From Methylococcales bacterium (GTDB lineage: Bacteria; Pseudomonadota; Gammaproteobacteria; Methylococcales; Methylomonadaceae), in assembly GCA_028713055.1 (NCBI GenBank), contig JAQTOX010000005.1, positions 1 through 45,971 of the forward strand: a stretch of 45,971 bases of DNA. Reading direction: 5' to 3'. The translations under genes were made by a program, and so were the position numbers. Positions 28,367 to 40,000 of this stretch are shown piece by piece. Every line of letters begins with the position of its first letter. Within the stretch, counting starts at the first letter, position 1. A model generated the notes under the pieces. That model had not been told where the DNA came from. It saw nothing but the letters and a program-made list of their open reading frames with translations, and searched no databases.

Positions 28367-30076
28367 ATGCTGGAATTTATTTCTTTGTTACGCCAACGTT
28401 ATTACGTTGTTTTGAATTCCAACGCACAGGAAGTACGATATTATCAATCTGTGTTTGAACAATTGACCCTTGCCGAAGCATTTTTTCGTAAAGGTAGATT
28501 TCGTGAAACATTGCCGCTACAAATCGCCATTATTGGTCCAACGCAAGCAGGTAAAAGTTCGCTTACAAATGTATTCTTGCAATCACAAAACGCCGGCGTT
28601 AGTCCGTTAGCGGGTTATACGATACATCCGCACGGTTTTTGTCATTCATTAGCCTTTTTTGATTGTAAAAAATTAGCGGACTATTTCGCACCATTTGAAC
28701 AAATATCGTCCGACAACTTGAGTAAAAGTCGTTTTGATTGTTACTCACTCACTCATATTGAAAAGCCATCGTTGCTTTTACCGCCAGCTATTCTTTGGGA
28801 TACGCCCGATTTTGATTCGATTGATTCGACGCATTATCGAGAAGGTGTTTTAAAAACAATTGCGTTAGCTGACATTATTATTTTGGCGGTGAGCAAAGAA
28901 AAATATGCCGACCAAACGGTGTGGGATACGCTAAAACTCATTGAACCGTTGCGCCAACCCACGCTAATTTGTATCAACAAATTAAGCGAAGGTTCAGAAG
29001 CGATTATTTTGGAATCGCTGAAAGAAAAATGGCGTGATTATCGACGTGATAATTTCCCCGAAGTGATGCCGTTGCTTTATCAACACGCAACAAAATCGCC
29101 AGAAATTCCCGAGTCAAAACAGCAAATTTTGTTTGCATTGGCGAAAAAAGTGCAACGTGAAAAACATCATCGTCGAGAGCAAAAATTACTACAAACGCAT
29201 TGGGCAGAATGGACAAAACCGTTACGCGCTGAACATATTGTTATCAAAGCATGGCAAACGTTGGTGGATGATGCGATTGAGCAAGCGTTAAATGATTACG
29301 AACGTACTTATTTAAACCATCCGCGCCACTACGAAACTTTTCAACAAGCGATTGCGGCATTATTGTTGTTACTTGAAATTCCAAGTGTGGCAAAAGTGAT
29401 GATGACGGCACGAAAAGTTTTGCTTTATCCGTTCAAGAAATTACGGCGTTTGTTTGGCTATAATCGAAAACATTTAGCTACAACAAGCCATGAAATGACG
29501 GTTTTAACACTGTTGTTAAACCATATTCTGACTGAACTGGCACATGAATTAGTCAATAAAAATGAGGCGTTGTGGCGAGAGTTGAGCGAACAATTACGTC
29601 AAAATCGTACCGCCGTTTTAAACGAATTCAATCACGCTGCCGAAGATTATCATCAAAATTTTCAGCAAGATGTTGAACTTGCCGCACAAGGACTTTATTC
29701 AAAATTAGAAGAACAGCCACTTGTTTTAAACACATTGCGTGCTACTCGTGTCACGGCTGATGCGGCTGTTGTTGCTTTAACGTTGTACACGGGGGGAATT
29801 GGTTTACATGATTTAGCGATTGCACCGGCGATGTTGATGTTAACGAATTTACTAACTGAAAGCGCGATTGGCAGTTATATGAAAAAAGTTGAAACTGATT
29901 TGAAAACGCAACAATTCACTGCCGTGAAAAAACAAATTTTTGCGCCACTTGCACAGCATTTACACACGTTGCCACAACACATAAAAACTGAAACATATTT
30001 TGCGATTTCACCCGAACAACTTGCCACCGTTGAAACCAAATTTAATGAAACACCACATGGCTTACGATTACTCTGA
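28367..30076 (+). CDS. Membrane-associated GTPase (dynamin/YfjP-like)
   Basis: P-loop GPTQAGKSSL, G3-like DTPDFDSI, G4-like CINKLSE, C-terminal hydrophobic segment. Confidence 0.82.
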   Translation: MLEFISLLRQRYYVVLNSNAQEVRYYQSVFEQLTLAEAFFRKGRFRETLPLQIAIIGPTQAGKSSLTNVFLQSQNAGVSPLAGYTIHPHGFCHSLAFFDCKKLADYFAPFEQISSDNLSKSRFDCYSLTHIEKPSLLLPPAILWDTPDFDSIDSTHYREGVLKTIALADIIILAVSKEKYADQTVWDTLKLIEPLRQPTLICINKLSEGSEAIILESLKEKWRDYRRDNFPEVMPLLYQHATKSPEIPESKQQILFALAKKVQREKHHRREQKLLQTHWAEWTKPLRAEHIVIKAWQTLVDDAIEQALNDYERTYLNHPRHYETFQQAIAALLLLLEIPSVAKVMMTARKVLLYPFKKLRRLFGYNRKHLATTSHEMTVLTLLLNHILTELAHELVNKNEALWRELSEQLRQNRTAVLNEFNHAAEDYHQNFQQDVELAAQGLYSKLEEQPLVLNTLRATRVTADAAVVALTLYTGGIGLHDLAIAPAMLMLTNLLTESAIGSYMKKVETDLKTQQFTAVKKQIFAPLAQHLHTLPQHIKTETYFAISPEQLATVETKFNETPHGLRLL

Positions 30077-31619
30077 AATTTCACAGCGCGTCGATTCATG
30101 GGCGCAACAGGCTTATGAATTGGGTTGGCTAAATCAAAAGTACATCCCCCCTGCCCCCCTTCAAAGGGGGGATATGCTTGAAACTCGTCCGTTAATCGTT
30201 GCTTTTATGGGCGGGACGGGGGTCGGCAAAAGTTCATTATTGAATCGGCTCGCAGGAAAACCGATTGCAAAAGCAGGTGTGGCACGTCCAACGTCAAAAG
30301 AAGTCACGTTGTTTCACCATCGTGACATCACATTGCCAACGTTGCCATTGACTGATATTCACGTTGCCAATCATGACGATGCGACGCAAAAAAACGTGGT
30401 TTGGATTGATATGCCTGACTTTGATAGCACCGACGCGCATAACAAAGAATTAGTATTGCGTTGGTTGCCATATATCGACGTGTTAATTTATGTGGTGAGT
30501 CCTGAGCGTTATCGTGACGAAAAAGCGTGGCGTTTGTTGCTTTCTGAAGGTGCAACGCATGCGTGGTTGTTTGTGATGAATCAGTGGGATAGAGGACAAA
30601 TTGAACAAGCTGAAGATTTTGAAAAACAGTTACGGCTTGCTGGATTTAATGCGCCACTGATTTTTAAAACGTGTTGTGCAGAATCTATCGAAAACGATGC
30701 GTTTAGCGAATTAGCCAAAACATTAACCTCACTCGCAACTCAAAAAACTATTGAACAATTAGAGCAACATGGCAACCACGCGCGTGTTCAGGCATTACAA
30801 AATTGTGTGCAAAACTATGTTGTTCAACTTGGTAATGAAACAGCTTTAAAAAAATTACATTCGAATTGGCTTTTGAATTGGAAAACTACTGCAATGCAAT
30901 TACAACAAAGTTTTACATGGCTCGTTCAATCGTTAGCTGAAAATTTCGCACACCATGCGAGCGATTTATTAAATTCAACACCGCCCATTTTGCTATGGGA
31001 TGATTGGGCGCAAACATGTTTTGATGATGCTTTGAATACGTTGGTGATTGATGCGCAACGATTGAAATTACCTACCGCTCCGTTAGAAATACAACTTTTA
31101 ACATTGCGTGAAACAGCCCAAAAAAAATTCAATTCGCACGTTGAACTTCAAACGCGGCAAGCTTTGGCACAACGTGGAAATGTAGTGCAACGCGTGTTAT
31201 TAAAATTCGTAGCAGGTACTGAAATTATTTTACCTTTAGCGGCGATGAGTTGGGTGGGCTTTCAAGTTGTAAATGGCTATTACGAAAGCAATCAAACACA
31301 TGAACATTATTTGAATATTGATTTTGCGGTACACAGCACGTTGGTATGTGGATTGTCGTGGCTCGTACCCTTTTTTATCTTAAAAAAATGTCAGCCTTCA
31401 CTCGAAAAATGTGTATTGCGGGGTTTAAATAAGGGGATTTCACAAAGTTTAAGTAATTTGAATAGCGAGGTTTGCGAAGCGGTTGAGCGGTTTCAACGAC
31501 AACGTGCAACGCAATTACAAAAAGCAAATGCGTTGCTAGCGGTGTGTGAATCGATTACGAAAATGCCTGTGAAAATTGACGAAAATAGTACGTTAAACCG
31601 AATGTTAATGGGCAACTAA
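30057..31619 (+). CDS. Second membrane-associated GTPase (dynamin/YfjP-like), overlapping the first
   Basis: P-loop GGTGVGKSSLLNRL, G3-like DMPDFDST, G4-like MNQWDRG, TMs LPLAAMSWVGFQVV and STLVCGLSWLVPFFIL. Start taken at MAYDYSEI (30057). Confidence 0.82.
   Translation: MAYDYSEISQRVDSWAQQAYELGWLNQKYIPPAPLQRGDMLETRPLIVAFMGGTGVGKSSLLNRLAGKPIAKAGVARPTSKEVTLFHHRDITLPTLPLTDIHVANHDDATQKNVVWIDMPDFDSTDAHNKELVLRWLPYIDVLIYVVSPERYRDEKAWRLLLSEGATHAWLFVMNQWDRGQIEQAEDFEKQLRLAGFNAPLIFKTCCAESIENDAFSELAKTLTSLATQKTIEQLEQHGNHARVQALQNCVQNYVVQLGNETALKKLHSNWLLNWKTTAMQLQQSFTWLVQSLAENFAHHASDLLNSTPPILLWDDWAQTCFDDALNTLVIDAQRLKLPTAPLEIQLLTLRETAQKKFNSHVELQTRQALAQRGNVVQRVLLKFVAGTEIILPLAAMSWVGFQVVNGYYESNQTHEHYLNIDFAVHSTLVCGLSWLVPFFILKKCQPSLEKCVLRGLNKGISQSLSNLNSEVCEAVERFQRQRATQLQKANALLAVCESITKMPVKIDENSTLNRMLMGN
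30144..30173. repeat. G/C-run palindromic element inside the GTPase reading frame
   Basis: ATCCCCCCTGCCCCCCTTCAAAGGGGGGAT; encodes IPPAPLQRGD in frame. Confidence 0.7.
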
Positions 31620-31620
31620 A

Positions 31621-33231
31621 TTAGTCGATAATCTGACCATATTCAATTTTTATGACTCTGTCGGCGGATGGAAAATAACGATCATCATGACTAACTGCAA
31701 TGACCGTTTTACCTTTCGCTTTCAGATCTTTTAGCAATACTTCATAAAAATACTGTCTAAATTCTGGATCTTGATCCGCCGCCCATTCGTCAAAAATATA
31801 AATCTGTTTATCTTCCAACACTGATGCAATATAGGCTAAACGTTTTTTCTGTCCCGTAGATAAATCAGTATTCAAAAAATGTTCATTTTTAAAAGTCGTT
31901 TTTTTCTCTAACTTCATTGTTTTCAACAGCGCGTTTACACGGTTTTCGTCTATATCCTCAACGCCGTATAGTCGGTCAAACAAATAAAAGTCGGTAAAAA
32001 TCGTCGAGTACAATTCGCGACAATGAATGTAATCACTGGCAAGTAACGGCTTATTATTCAGATGGATATTGCCAGATGTTGGGTAATACAGCCCCGTTAA
32101 TATTTTCAATAAGGTTGATTTACCGCTACCGTTTCCACCGACGATAAACAAAATTTCGCCTTGATTCAGTTTCAAGTTCAGTGGACCAACACTAAATGAA
32201 ATGCCTTCATTTTGTGGCGGATAATTAAACGTAACGTGTTCGAGTTCGAGACTTTCAAAAACAGGTGCTTTCGATTTTACTTTAGATATTTCTTTGCTTG
32301 CTAAATCGATTTCGTGTTCTAGGTGATAAATGTTTTCCACTGCAACATTCGCTCGTGCAAATAATGGAAATGCACTGACAACCATACTGAGTGGCCCGAA
32401 TAAAAATAAAACTGCAATGGTAATACCCGCAATTTGTTCAACGTTCGTTGAACTCAAAATCGGCAGAATAAAAATAATGCTCGCGCATAAAACATAAAAT
32501 GACGTTTGTGCAAACATGAGTTCGATAATGAAATTCAAACCTGTCGCAACTTTCATGTCTTTAGCTTCTTTAGAAATCGTTTCAATATGCGTAAACAACG
32601 CATCATTTTTTTTACGATTTATTTTGATTTCTTTAAAACCCATCAAAATGCTTTTTATACCATTGAAAAATTCCGATTCTTTATTTGATACGTCATGTAA
32701 TTGTGTACTCACACGGTTTGAATTGTACAAATACATCAATACGGACGAACCTAACACGCCAGTTGTAATAATAAAGCCAGGGATAGACAACCACGCGACA
32801 TAAAGTAAGCAAATAAAAACTACAATTAGTTGCTGACAGGCGTTGATTAAAATAATCGCCGATTCTGAAATTAAACTACTGTCTTGTGTAATCCGAGAAT
32901 AAATATTGGCATGACCGGCAGTTTCAATGTAAGGCAATTCGACATGACGCAATTTGTCCGTGACCCGAATTCTGACACGATTGATTGCATCTTCAACCGT
33001 AAAGGTCGCTTGTTTTAACGCATATTGTTTGGTGTAAATCAGTAATACCAAATCAAGCAAAAACAGCAGAAAATTTTGTGCTTGAATCTCATCACCTTTA
33101 TTTACTGCTTCCGCCGATTTGTTAATCAGCATCAACAAATAACCGTTTGCCAAACCCGAAACCAAAGCCGTAAAAATCATTTGTTTCTTTGGTACTTTAC
33201 TTTCTACGTTAAAAAAATCTAATAGTTTCAT
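31621..33231 (-). CDS. Cyclic-peptide-type ABC exporter (fused permease-ATPase, PvdE/SyrD-like)
   Basis: N-terminal TM region; Walker A VGGNGSGKSTLLKIL; signature LSTGQKKRLAYI; Walker B IYIFDEWAADQDPEFR. Overlaps the NRPS by 4 nt. Confidence 0.9.
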   Translation of the reverse strand: MKLLDFFNVESKVPKKQMIFTALVSGLANGYLLMLINKSAEAVNKGDEIQAQNFLLFLLDLVLLIYTKQYALKQATFTVEDAINRVRIRVTDKLRHVELPYIETAGHANIYSRITQDSSLISESAIILINACQQLIVVFICLLYVAWLSIPGFIITTGVLGSSVLMYLYNSNRVSTQLHDVSNKESEFFNGIKSILMGFKEIKINRKKNDALFTHIETISKEAKDMKVATGLNFIIELMFAQTSFYVLCASIIFILPILSSTNVEQIAGITIAVLFLFGPLSMVVSAFPLFARANVAVENIYHLEHEIDLASKEISKVKSKAPVFESLELEHVTFNYPPQNEGISFSVGPLNLKLNQGEILFIVGGNGSGKSTLLKILTGLYYPTSGNIHLNNKPLLASDYIHCRELYSTIFTDFYLFDRLYGVEDIDENRVNALLKTMKLEKKTTFKNEHFLNTDLSTGQKKRLAYIASVLEDKQIYIFDEWAADQDPEFRQYFYEVLLKDLKAKGKTVIAVSHDDRYFPSADRVIKIEYGQIID

Positions 33232-36200
33232 AATTTTTCCAATATACCTTGTATGATTTTGGCATTATTCAGTACGTGTGGTTCGGCTAGAATTTGAAAA
33301 TGATTACCTTCACCTTGATGGATTGTCACGTTGCCAGTTGTTGAATTCGTCCAATCACGGCTAAATGCCTCGCTTGGCAAAGATAAACTGTCTTTTTCTT
33401 GTGCGTTTAAACAAAAAATATCTGTTGTTAAATCACTTTGATTTGGATGATGCAAAATAAAATCTAAATATGCTCGCATCGTTTTTTGAATCACGGTTTT
33501 ATCTAAAGTGGCGGGCAATTGCGATTCTTTCATCGCTAATTCGATGATGTCTTCTTTTTCTTGTGCATCCAAAACAGAATCGGCAGTCATTCTAATACTG
33601 TCAACTAATATCAATGCTTGAACCGTTTCACCTTGTGCCTGCAATGCCGCAGCGACATGATAAGCGTAATTTCCGCCAGCCGAATAGCCCAATAAGATGT
33701 AAGAACCTTGTGGTTGAATTTTTTTAACAGCCGCAAGTGCATAAGCAATAAAATCGACGTCCGAAACAATATCAAAGCTATAACAGGCAAAGGGTAAATG
33801 CTCGGCTAAAACCCGAAACACCGTACCAAAACCAGAAATTGGTGGAAAACAAAATACGATTTGAGCATTCGGGCGCGTATTAAGCGGAATCATTACAGAT
33901 TGTTGCCTGTCACTAACTAAAGAATCCGTTAATGCCGCAATGTTCGGATGCGTCCAAAAGTCATTTAGCATAATTTCTTTGCCATATAACTTACTCAATT
34001 GCGTCATCAATTGAATAGCGTTAATGCTGTTTCCACCCAAACTGAAAAAATCATCATCAATGCTAATAGAATCCTGTTTAAGCACTTGTTCCCAAAGCGT
34101 GACGACTTGTCTTTCAATGTCATTTCTTGGCGCACGATAAAATGTTTGTGGTGTAGATAACTCGCCTAACATTGAAACTAATGCTTTGCGGTCAACTTTG
34201 CCGTTACTATTCAATGGCAAATTTTCAATAATGACAAATCGACTTGGAATCTTAAACTCCGGCAACCATTGAGTTAAATGTTTACGTAATTCAACGGAAA
34301 GCGTTTCATTGGTGTAATTTTTTTCGTCGTTCAAAACAACAAACACACTTAAAACGGCATTTTCACCATTGCCGCTATTTACAACGGCAGCTTGTGAAAC
34401 TGCTGGATGTTTTATGGTTTGCCCTTCGATTTCGCCTAACTCAATGCGAAAGCCACGAATTTTCACTTGGTCGTCATTGCGACCTAAACATTCAATTTCG
34501 CCGTTTTCCAACCAACGACCCAAATCGCCAGTGGCATACATTCGTTGACCTTGCTTAAACGGATCGGTGGTAAAGGCTTTATGTGTTCGTTCAACATCTT
34601 GCCAATAACCACGGCTTACGCCCGCACCTGCAATGACAATTTCACCAATAATTCCCACCGGCTGTAATTGACATTCAGGCGATAAAATATAAATGCCCTC
34701 CCCTGCTAATGCTGTGCCGATGGTTAACTGACCATTATCCAATTGTTTACATGTTGACCAAATCGTCGCTTCGGTTGGACCATAAACGTTAATGGTTTGT
34801 GTCGCCGTTAATTCTTTAAGTTGCGTTGCCAAACTTTCAGATAAGGCTTCACCACCTACTAAAATAATTCGCAACGAAGAAAGTTCAGAAATTTGTCCCG
34901 CATTGATTAACCATTGCAAACGTGATGGCGTGGCTTGTAACAATGTAATTTTAAGCGTTTTAATCAACTCAATGACGGCAACTGGATTTTGACATTGTGA
35001 ATCCGTTGCAATCACAACCTGTATTCCAACGGTTAAAGCACCGAGTAATTCTAAAATTGAAATATCAAAACTCGCTGTGGTCAACGCAAGCAGTTTATCG
35101 GATTCGCTAAAACCAAAACGTGCCTCTAAATTCGTACAAAATGCCGCAAGATTACCGTGTTCAACCATCACGCCTTTAGGTTGTCCTGTCGAACCTGAGG
35201 TATAAATTAAATACGCTAATTGATTGGGTAAAATGTGAACGTTAGGATTCGACTCAATGTCACAACAATTAACCGCCTCTTGAATATTTATAGCCGTTAC
35301 GGAATATGTGGCGGTTAAACCATTCGTGACAACTAACACGGCTTGACTATGTTCCAAAATATAATCAACTCGCGCTTTGGGATAAGCCGTATCTAAAGGT
35401 AAATACGCAGCACCTGTTTTTAAAATCCCCAATAACGCGACGACTAAATCGACATTTCGAGGCAATAAAATAGCAACTTTGTCTTCTGCTTTTAAGGCGA
35501 AATTAGTGATTAAATAATGCGCGAAACGGTTGGCACGACGGTTTAATTCCTCATAACTTAGCTGTTGTGTTTCGTCAGTCAACGCGATTTTTTTCTGTTT
35601 ACAAACTTGTTGCTCGAACAAATCTAGCAATAACGGACAGCTTTCAATCTCAGAAACTTTGCTGAAAATATCTAAAATTTGTGTGCGCTGTGATTCTGGC
35701 AAAATCGAGAGTTCAGAGATTTTGACATTCGGTTGCCGCGCCATTTGTTCAAGTAAATAACAAAATTGTTCAGCAACCCGCTTAATTTTCACATCACTAT
35801 AAATGGCTTGATTGTAAGTTAAGGTTAATTCGATTTCAGAATCGGGTGTGATAGATAACATGAAGGGATAATGCGGATGTTCAAACATATCGGTTTGCTT
35901 AATGGCAAAACCATTCGTTTGAAATTCTGTATCTTCAGCCGCTTGTGGGACGTTTTCAAAAACTAATACATGATTCAACAAATTTTGTTTCAGCGCACTG
36001 ACACTTTGAATATCTGACAGCGAATAATAATGGTGTGCCTCTGTGATTAAGGCTTGTTGCTGAACAGTTTGCCAAAATTCAACTAGACTTTGCGAATGGT
36101 CAATACGAATTCGCAATGGCACCGTGTTAATGAATAATCCAACGGTATTTTCAACATTCACGACTTCGGCAGGTCGTCCCGAAACCGTCATACCAAAAAC

Positions 36201-37016
36201 AACGTCATCACAATTATTATGCGTACCTAAAACCAACGCCCATGCGGCTTGAATGGCGGTATTTAAAGTCACTTTCGCGTTTCTAACGGCTGTTTTCAGA
36301 TTATCAGAGTCAGCTTGAGATAAACACAGTTTTTGCCGTCCATACGAATAATCATCTGTGTGCGGTTGTTGTGCATATAAACTGACGGCAACCGTGTAAT
36401 TTTGCAGATAATTTTCCCAAAAAGTACGCGCCGCCTCGTTATTTTGCGTTCCTAACCACTGGATATAACGGCTGAATGGTGGTGCGGGTGGTAAACGAAG
36501 CGGTTGATTGTGCAATAAACTTTGATAGCAACTCATCAACTCGTTGTAAATAATACCAAAACACCACGCATCCAAAATAATGTGATGCACACTCCAAATC
36601 ATTTCGTGATGATTCGGTTGCATTTTGAATACTGCCACCCGTGATAAACGATCTTTGGTCAAATTAAAACCTTTCGCCCTATCTTGTACTTGAAAATCGG
36701 CGATTCGTTCGGCTTGTTGAGTTGAATCTAACGCACTTAAATCAACAAATACAAAATCAACATCGCGATATTTCAATACCATCTGTAACAATGTCGCCGA
36801 TTTGTTATGAACAAAAACCGTGCGTAATACATCGTGTCGATTGTGTAGCAATTGCCAACTTTGTTTTAGAATTTTCACATCCAAAACACCGTCAATTTCA
36901 TAGCGCATTTGTTCAAAATACGCTCGACTCTTTGACTGATGCAAGGCATGAAACAACATCCCTTGTTGCATCGGCGACAAGGGATAAATATCTTGTAAAT
37001 TTGCTTTATTTAACAT
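33228..37016 (-). CDS. NRPS, module C-A-T-TE (terminal module)
   Basis: C domain (YPLSPMQQGMLFH, MIWSVHHIILDAWCFG), A domain (LAYLIYTSGSTGQPKGVMVEH, YATGDLGRW), T domain (FFSLGGNSINAIQLM), TE (LLGYSAGGNYAYH). Confidence 0.95.
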   Translation of the reverse strand: MLNKANLQDIYPLSPMQQGMLFHALHQSKSRAYFEQMRYEIDGVLDVKILKQSWQLLHNRHDVLRTVFVHNKSATLLQMVLKYRDVDFVFVDLSALDSTQQAERIADFQVQDRAKGFNLTKDRLSRVAVFKMQPNHHEMIWSVHHIILDAWCFGIIYNELMSCYQSLLHNQPLRLPPAPPFSRYIQWLGTQNNEAARTFWENYLQNYTVAVSLYAQQPHTDDYSYGRQKLCLSQADSDNLKTAVRNAKVTLNTAIQAAWALVLGTHNNCDDVVFGMTVSGRPAEVVNVENTVGLFINTVPLRIRIDHSQSLVEFWQTVQQQALITEAHHYYSLSDIQSVSALKQNLLNHVLVFENVPQAAEDTEFQTNGFAIKQTDMFEHPHYPFMLSITPDSEIELTLTYNQAIYSDVKIKRVAEQFCYLLEQMARQPNVKISELSILPESQRTQILDIFSKVSEIESCPLLLDLFEQQVCKQKKIALTDETQQLSYEELNRRANRFAHYLITNFALKAEDKVAILLPRNVDLVVALLGILKTGAAYLPLDTAYPKARVDYILEHSQAVLVVTNGLTATYSVTAINIQEAVNCCDIESNPNVHILPNQLAYLIYTSGSTGQPKGVMVEHGNLAAFCTNLEARFGFSESDKLLALTTASFDISILELLGALTVGIQVVIATDSQCQNPVAVIELIKTLKITLLQATPSRLQWLINAGQISELSSLRIILVGGEALSESLATQLKELTATQTINVYGPTEATIWSTCKQLDNGQLTIGTALAGEGIYILSPECQLQPVGIIGEIVIAGAGVSRGYWQDVERTHKAFTTDPFKQGQRMYATGDLGRWLENGEIECLGRNDDQVKIRGFRIELGEIEGQTIKHPAVSQAAVVNSGNGENAVLSVFVVLNDEKNYTNETLSVELRKHLTQWLPEFKIPSRFVIIENLPLNSNGKVDRKALVSMLGELSTPQTFYRAPRNDIERQVVTLWEQVLKQDSISIDDDFFSLGGNSINAIQLMTQLSKLYGKEIMLNDFWTHPNIAALTDSLVSDRQQSVMIPLNTRPNAQIVFCFPPISGFGTVFRVLAEHLPFACYSFDIVSDVDFIAYALAAVKKIQPQGSYILLGYSAGGNYAYHVAAALQAQGETVQALILVDSIRMTADSVLDAQEKEDIIELAMKESQLPATLDKTVIQKTMRAYLDFILHHPNQSDLTTDIFCLNAQEKDSLSLPSEAFSRDWTNSTTGNVTIHQGEGNHFQILAEPHVLNNAKIIQGILEKL

Positions 37017-40000
37017 TATTCTGCGAAAAGTGAATCAAGTTCATCGAGGCTAATATCTTGATACGTTAAATCGGACGGCGTGATTTCACTGCTATCTTGT
37101 TCCATACAAAATGCACATATATGGGACAGATTTTGCGAATATAACTCACCAAATTGACGAATGTTGTCTGCTGAAAAACGCTGTTTGTTGTAGCTAATAT
37201 GAACACAAAGGCTTTTTTTATCGACCAAACTTAAAATATCCAATTCGTGCGCCAACGGCATTTGCGAACTTACCGCTTGCCCTAAACCTTGCCAATCAAT
37301 ACTGAATAATTCATTTTTATCTTCAGCATCCATTTGACCTAAATAATTAAAGCCAATTTCGGGCGTAAGTGCCAATTCCGAATGTTTACCTAAATAACGT
37401 AATACACCATAACCTAAACCTTTGTTTGGAATTTTACGCAACGATTCTTTCGTTTCTTTGACTAAAGTAGCCAAGTCTTGCCCAGAATCGTAATGCAATA
37501 ATTTCGGATAAGCCGTTGTGAACCAACCGACAGTGCGTTGTGTATTCAAATCCGCCAATTCATCGCGCCCGTGACCTTCCATTTCAATCAACGTTTGTGA
37601 ATCACCACGCCACTGATAAACGCTCATCGCTAATGCCGCCAACAAAACATCATCAATTCGGGTGTTAAACGCGCGGTGAATATCCGTCAGCAACAAATGC
37701 GTGTCGGCTTCATTTAAATTCAACGAAAATTCACCAATATCGGCAACTGTTGCACCACTCGCCTGCGGTTTTGGATTGACGCTCGCTGTTACAGTTTGCC
37801 AATACGATAATTGCTGATTCAAATCGCTACTTTCTGCATATTTCAATAATTGTTCAGCATGATTTTTAAATGAATCCGTTTTTGCGGGTAACGCAATCGG
37901 TTGTCCATTTAAAATTTGCTGATAAGCCGTACTGAAATCTTCCAACAGAATGCGCCACGAAACCCCGTCAATCACTAAATGATGGCAGAACAACAGCACA
38001 TAATCGCATTCGGGTAAATGGTATAAAACCGCATTGAATAACGAACCCGATTTTAAATCGATAGCCGCTTGCGCTAAATCTGCATGTTGTTGCATCGCTT
38101 GTGATGGTTCAACGTGTTGACGTAAATCGACTTCTTGTAAACCTGGAAATTTGTAGGGTTCGCTAATTTTTTGCAGATAACCCTTTTCAATTTCAAACTG
38201 TGTTCGCAACGCATCATGATGAAAATGCAACGCTTCAAACACCGTTTGCAAATTGCTTTTTTCAACGCGCTGATTAAATTTCAACACAACTGCTTGGTTG
38301 AAATGATGCGGCGCGGAATTATTTTGAGTAAAAAACCATTGTTGAATCGGTGTTAAAGGCACATCACCCGTAACAGGATGTTGATCAATCGTTTTAACAA
38401 GTTCGCGGACTTGTGTGGCTAATTCGTAAATCGTTGGATATTGAAAAATATCACGCACATCAAGTTTTAAATTACGGTCACGCAATCGCGCCACAATTTG
38501 AATCGCTCGAATCGAATCGCCACCGCGATGAAAATAATGGTCATGAATGCCAATCGGTGATTGATCTAAAACGTCTTGCCAAATTTCAACCAACTGTTTT
38601 TCGATGTCCGTAGTTGGCGCGGCAAAATGTTCATTTTGTTCAACAACAAACGGCGCGGGTAACGCTTTTAAATTTATTTTTCCTGCAACGCTTAAAGGTA
38701 AACTTTCTAATTCCATGAAGTGTGTCGGAATCATATAAGCGGGCAACGATTCTGCTAAAAAGTCGCGCAATTCTTCAACGGCAAGCGCAGAACGAACAGG
38801 AATTTTTGCCTCTTCATTAAACAAACGTTGATAGAACTCACTGGCTCGAAATTGTGGCTGATCGTGATACGCCGAATACGAAATCGGAAGTGTTGAATCA
38901 TCCATTTTCGTCAACGTGCCGTTGATAAAATAATCGGGATTCAAACCATTGGCACACAATTTACGTTGCAATGTCGCCTTAAACACGTCGCCTTTCGATA
39001 CCTTAATTCCAGCAATCGAAACAGGTAAATAAACAGGAATCCAACTGTCTTGGCTATGCAAAATATCAATCACTTCATCAGCGTCAGGATAAAGCGTAAG
39101 CCAAACCAAAAAGCCTGTGAAAATACTGTCTTGCTCAAAATTCAAAACAATTTCGTGCTGCGTTTCTAACGGAATTTCATGTGTATAATCCAAATCTTCA
39201 AACACATCGGCATTCGTTAAAATCGCGCTTTCTGCAAAGTTTTTAACACACAAACGTAAATCGAACGGATAACCCACTTCCGTAAAAATCCGTTCCACAT
39301 AATGTGCGGCAATCGCTGAAAAATTAAATTCAAAATCGTTCTCAGATAATGAAAATGCGGCAATTTTAGTCAAACTGCGCGTGGGCAACATATTTTGTGG
39401 ATTGTGTAAAAACCGCCGTGCCGAATTGATGATTTTTGCCGCACCTTCCGAACCACCGATGCCGCCAACGATTTCAGAAATACAATAATCCACTTTTTCA
39501 GGCAATTCAGCCGTCATCGCGTTGCCGTGCATCAAATGAATTTTGTCTTCCAAACCTAAACGTTTTAACGTCTGTTTCGCTTTAAGATACGTTTCTTCGA
39601 GTAATTCAATGGCGTAAATTTTTTCTGCACCGGCTTCTAAACATAAGCGACTTAAAATAACTTCAGGGCCTGGACCAATTTCGACAACGATTTTACCTTT
39701 TAAAACTTTGCCAAACGCCGCGCGATAACGATCGTTACGCGCATAATCGGTTGCCATACTGCCATAAACCACATCGTCATAAACGTAGAATTCTGCAATC
39801 GAAGGGAATAATTCGACTTTTTTGGCGCGTGTGTAATAAGCACACAAAGCATTTTGACCATTCGCATCGCGCTGTGTGGTGACGAAAGCTTGATTGATAG
39901 CGGTGAATTGACGCAATGCAAAATCGACTTCAGCCGTTTCAATTCGATAGCCTGAAACTTTAACTTGTTGATCTTTTCGACCTAAGTATTCAATTTGTCC

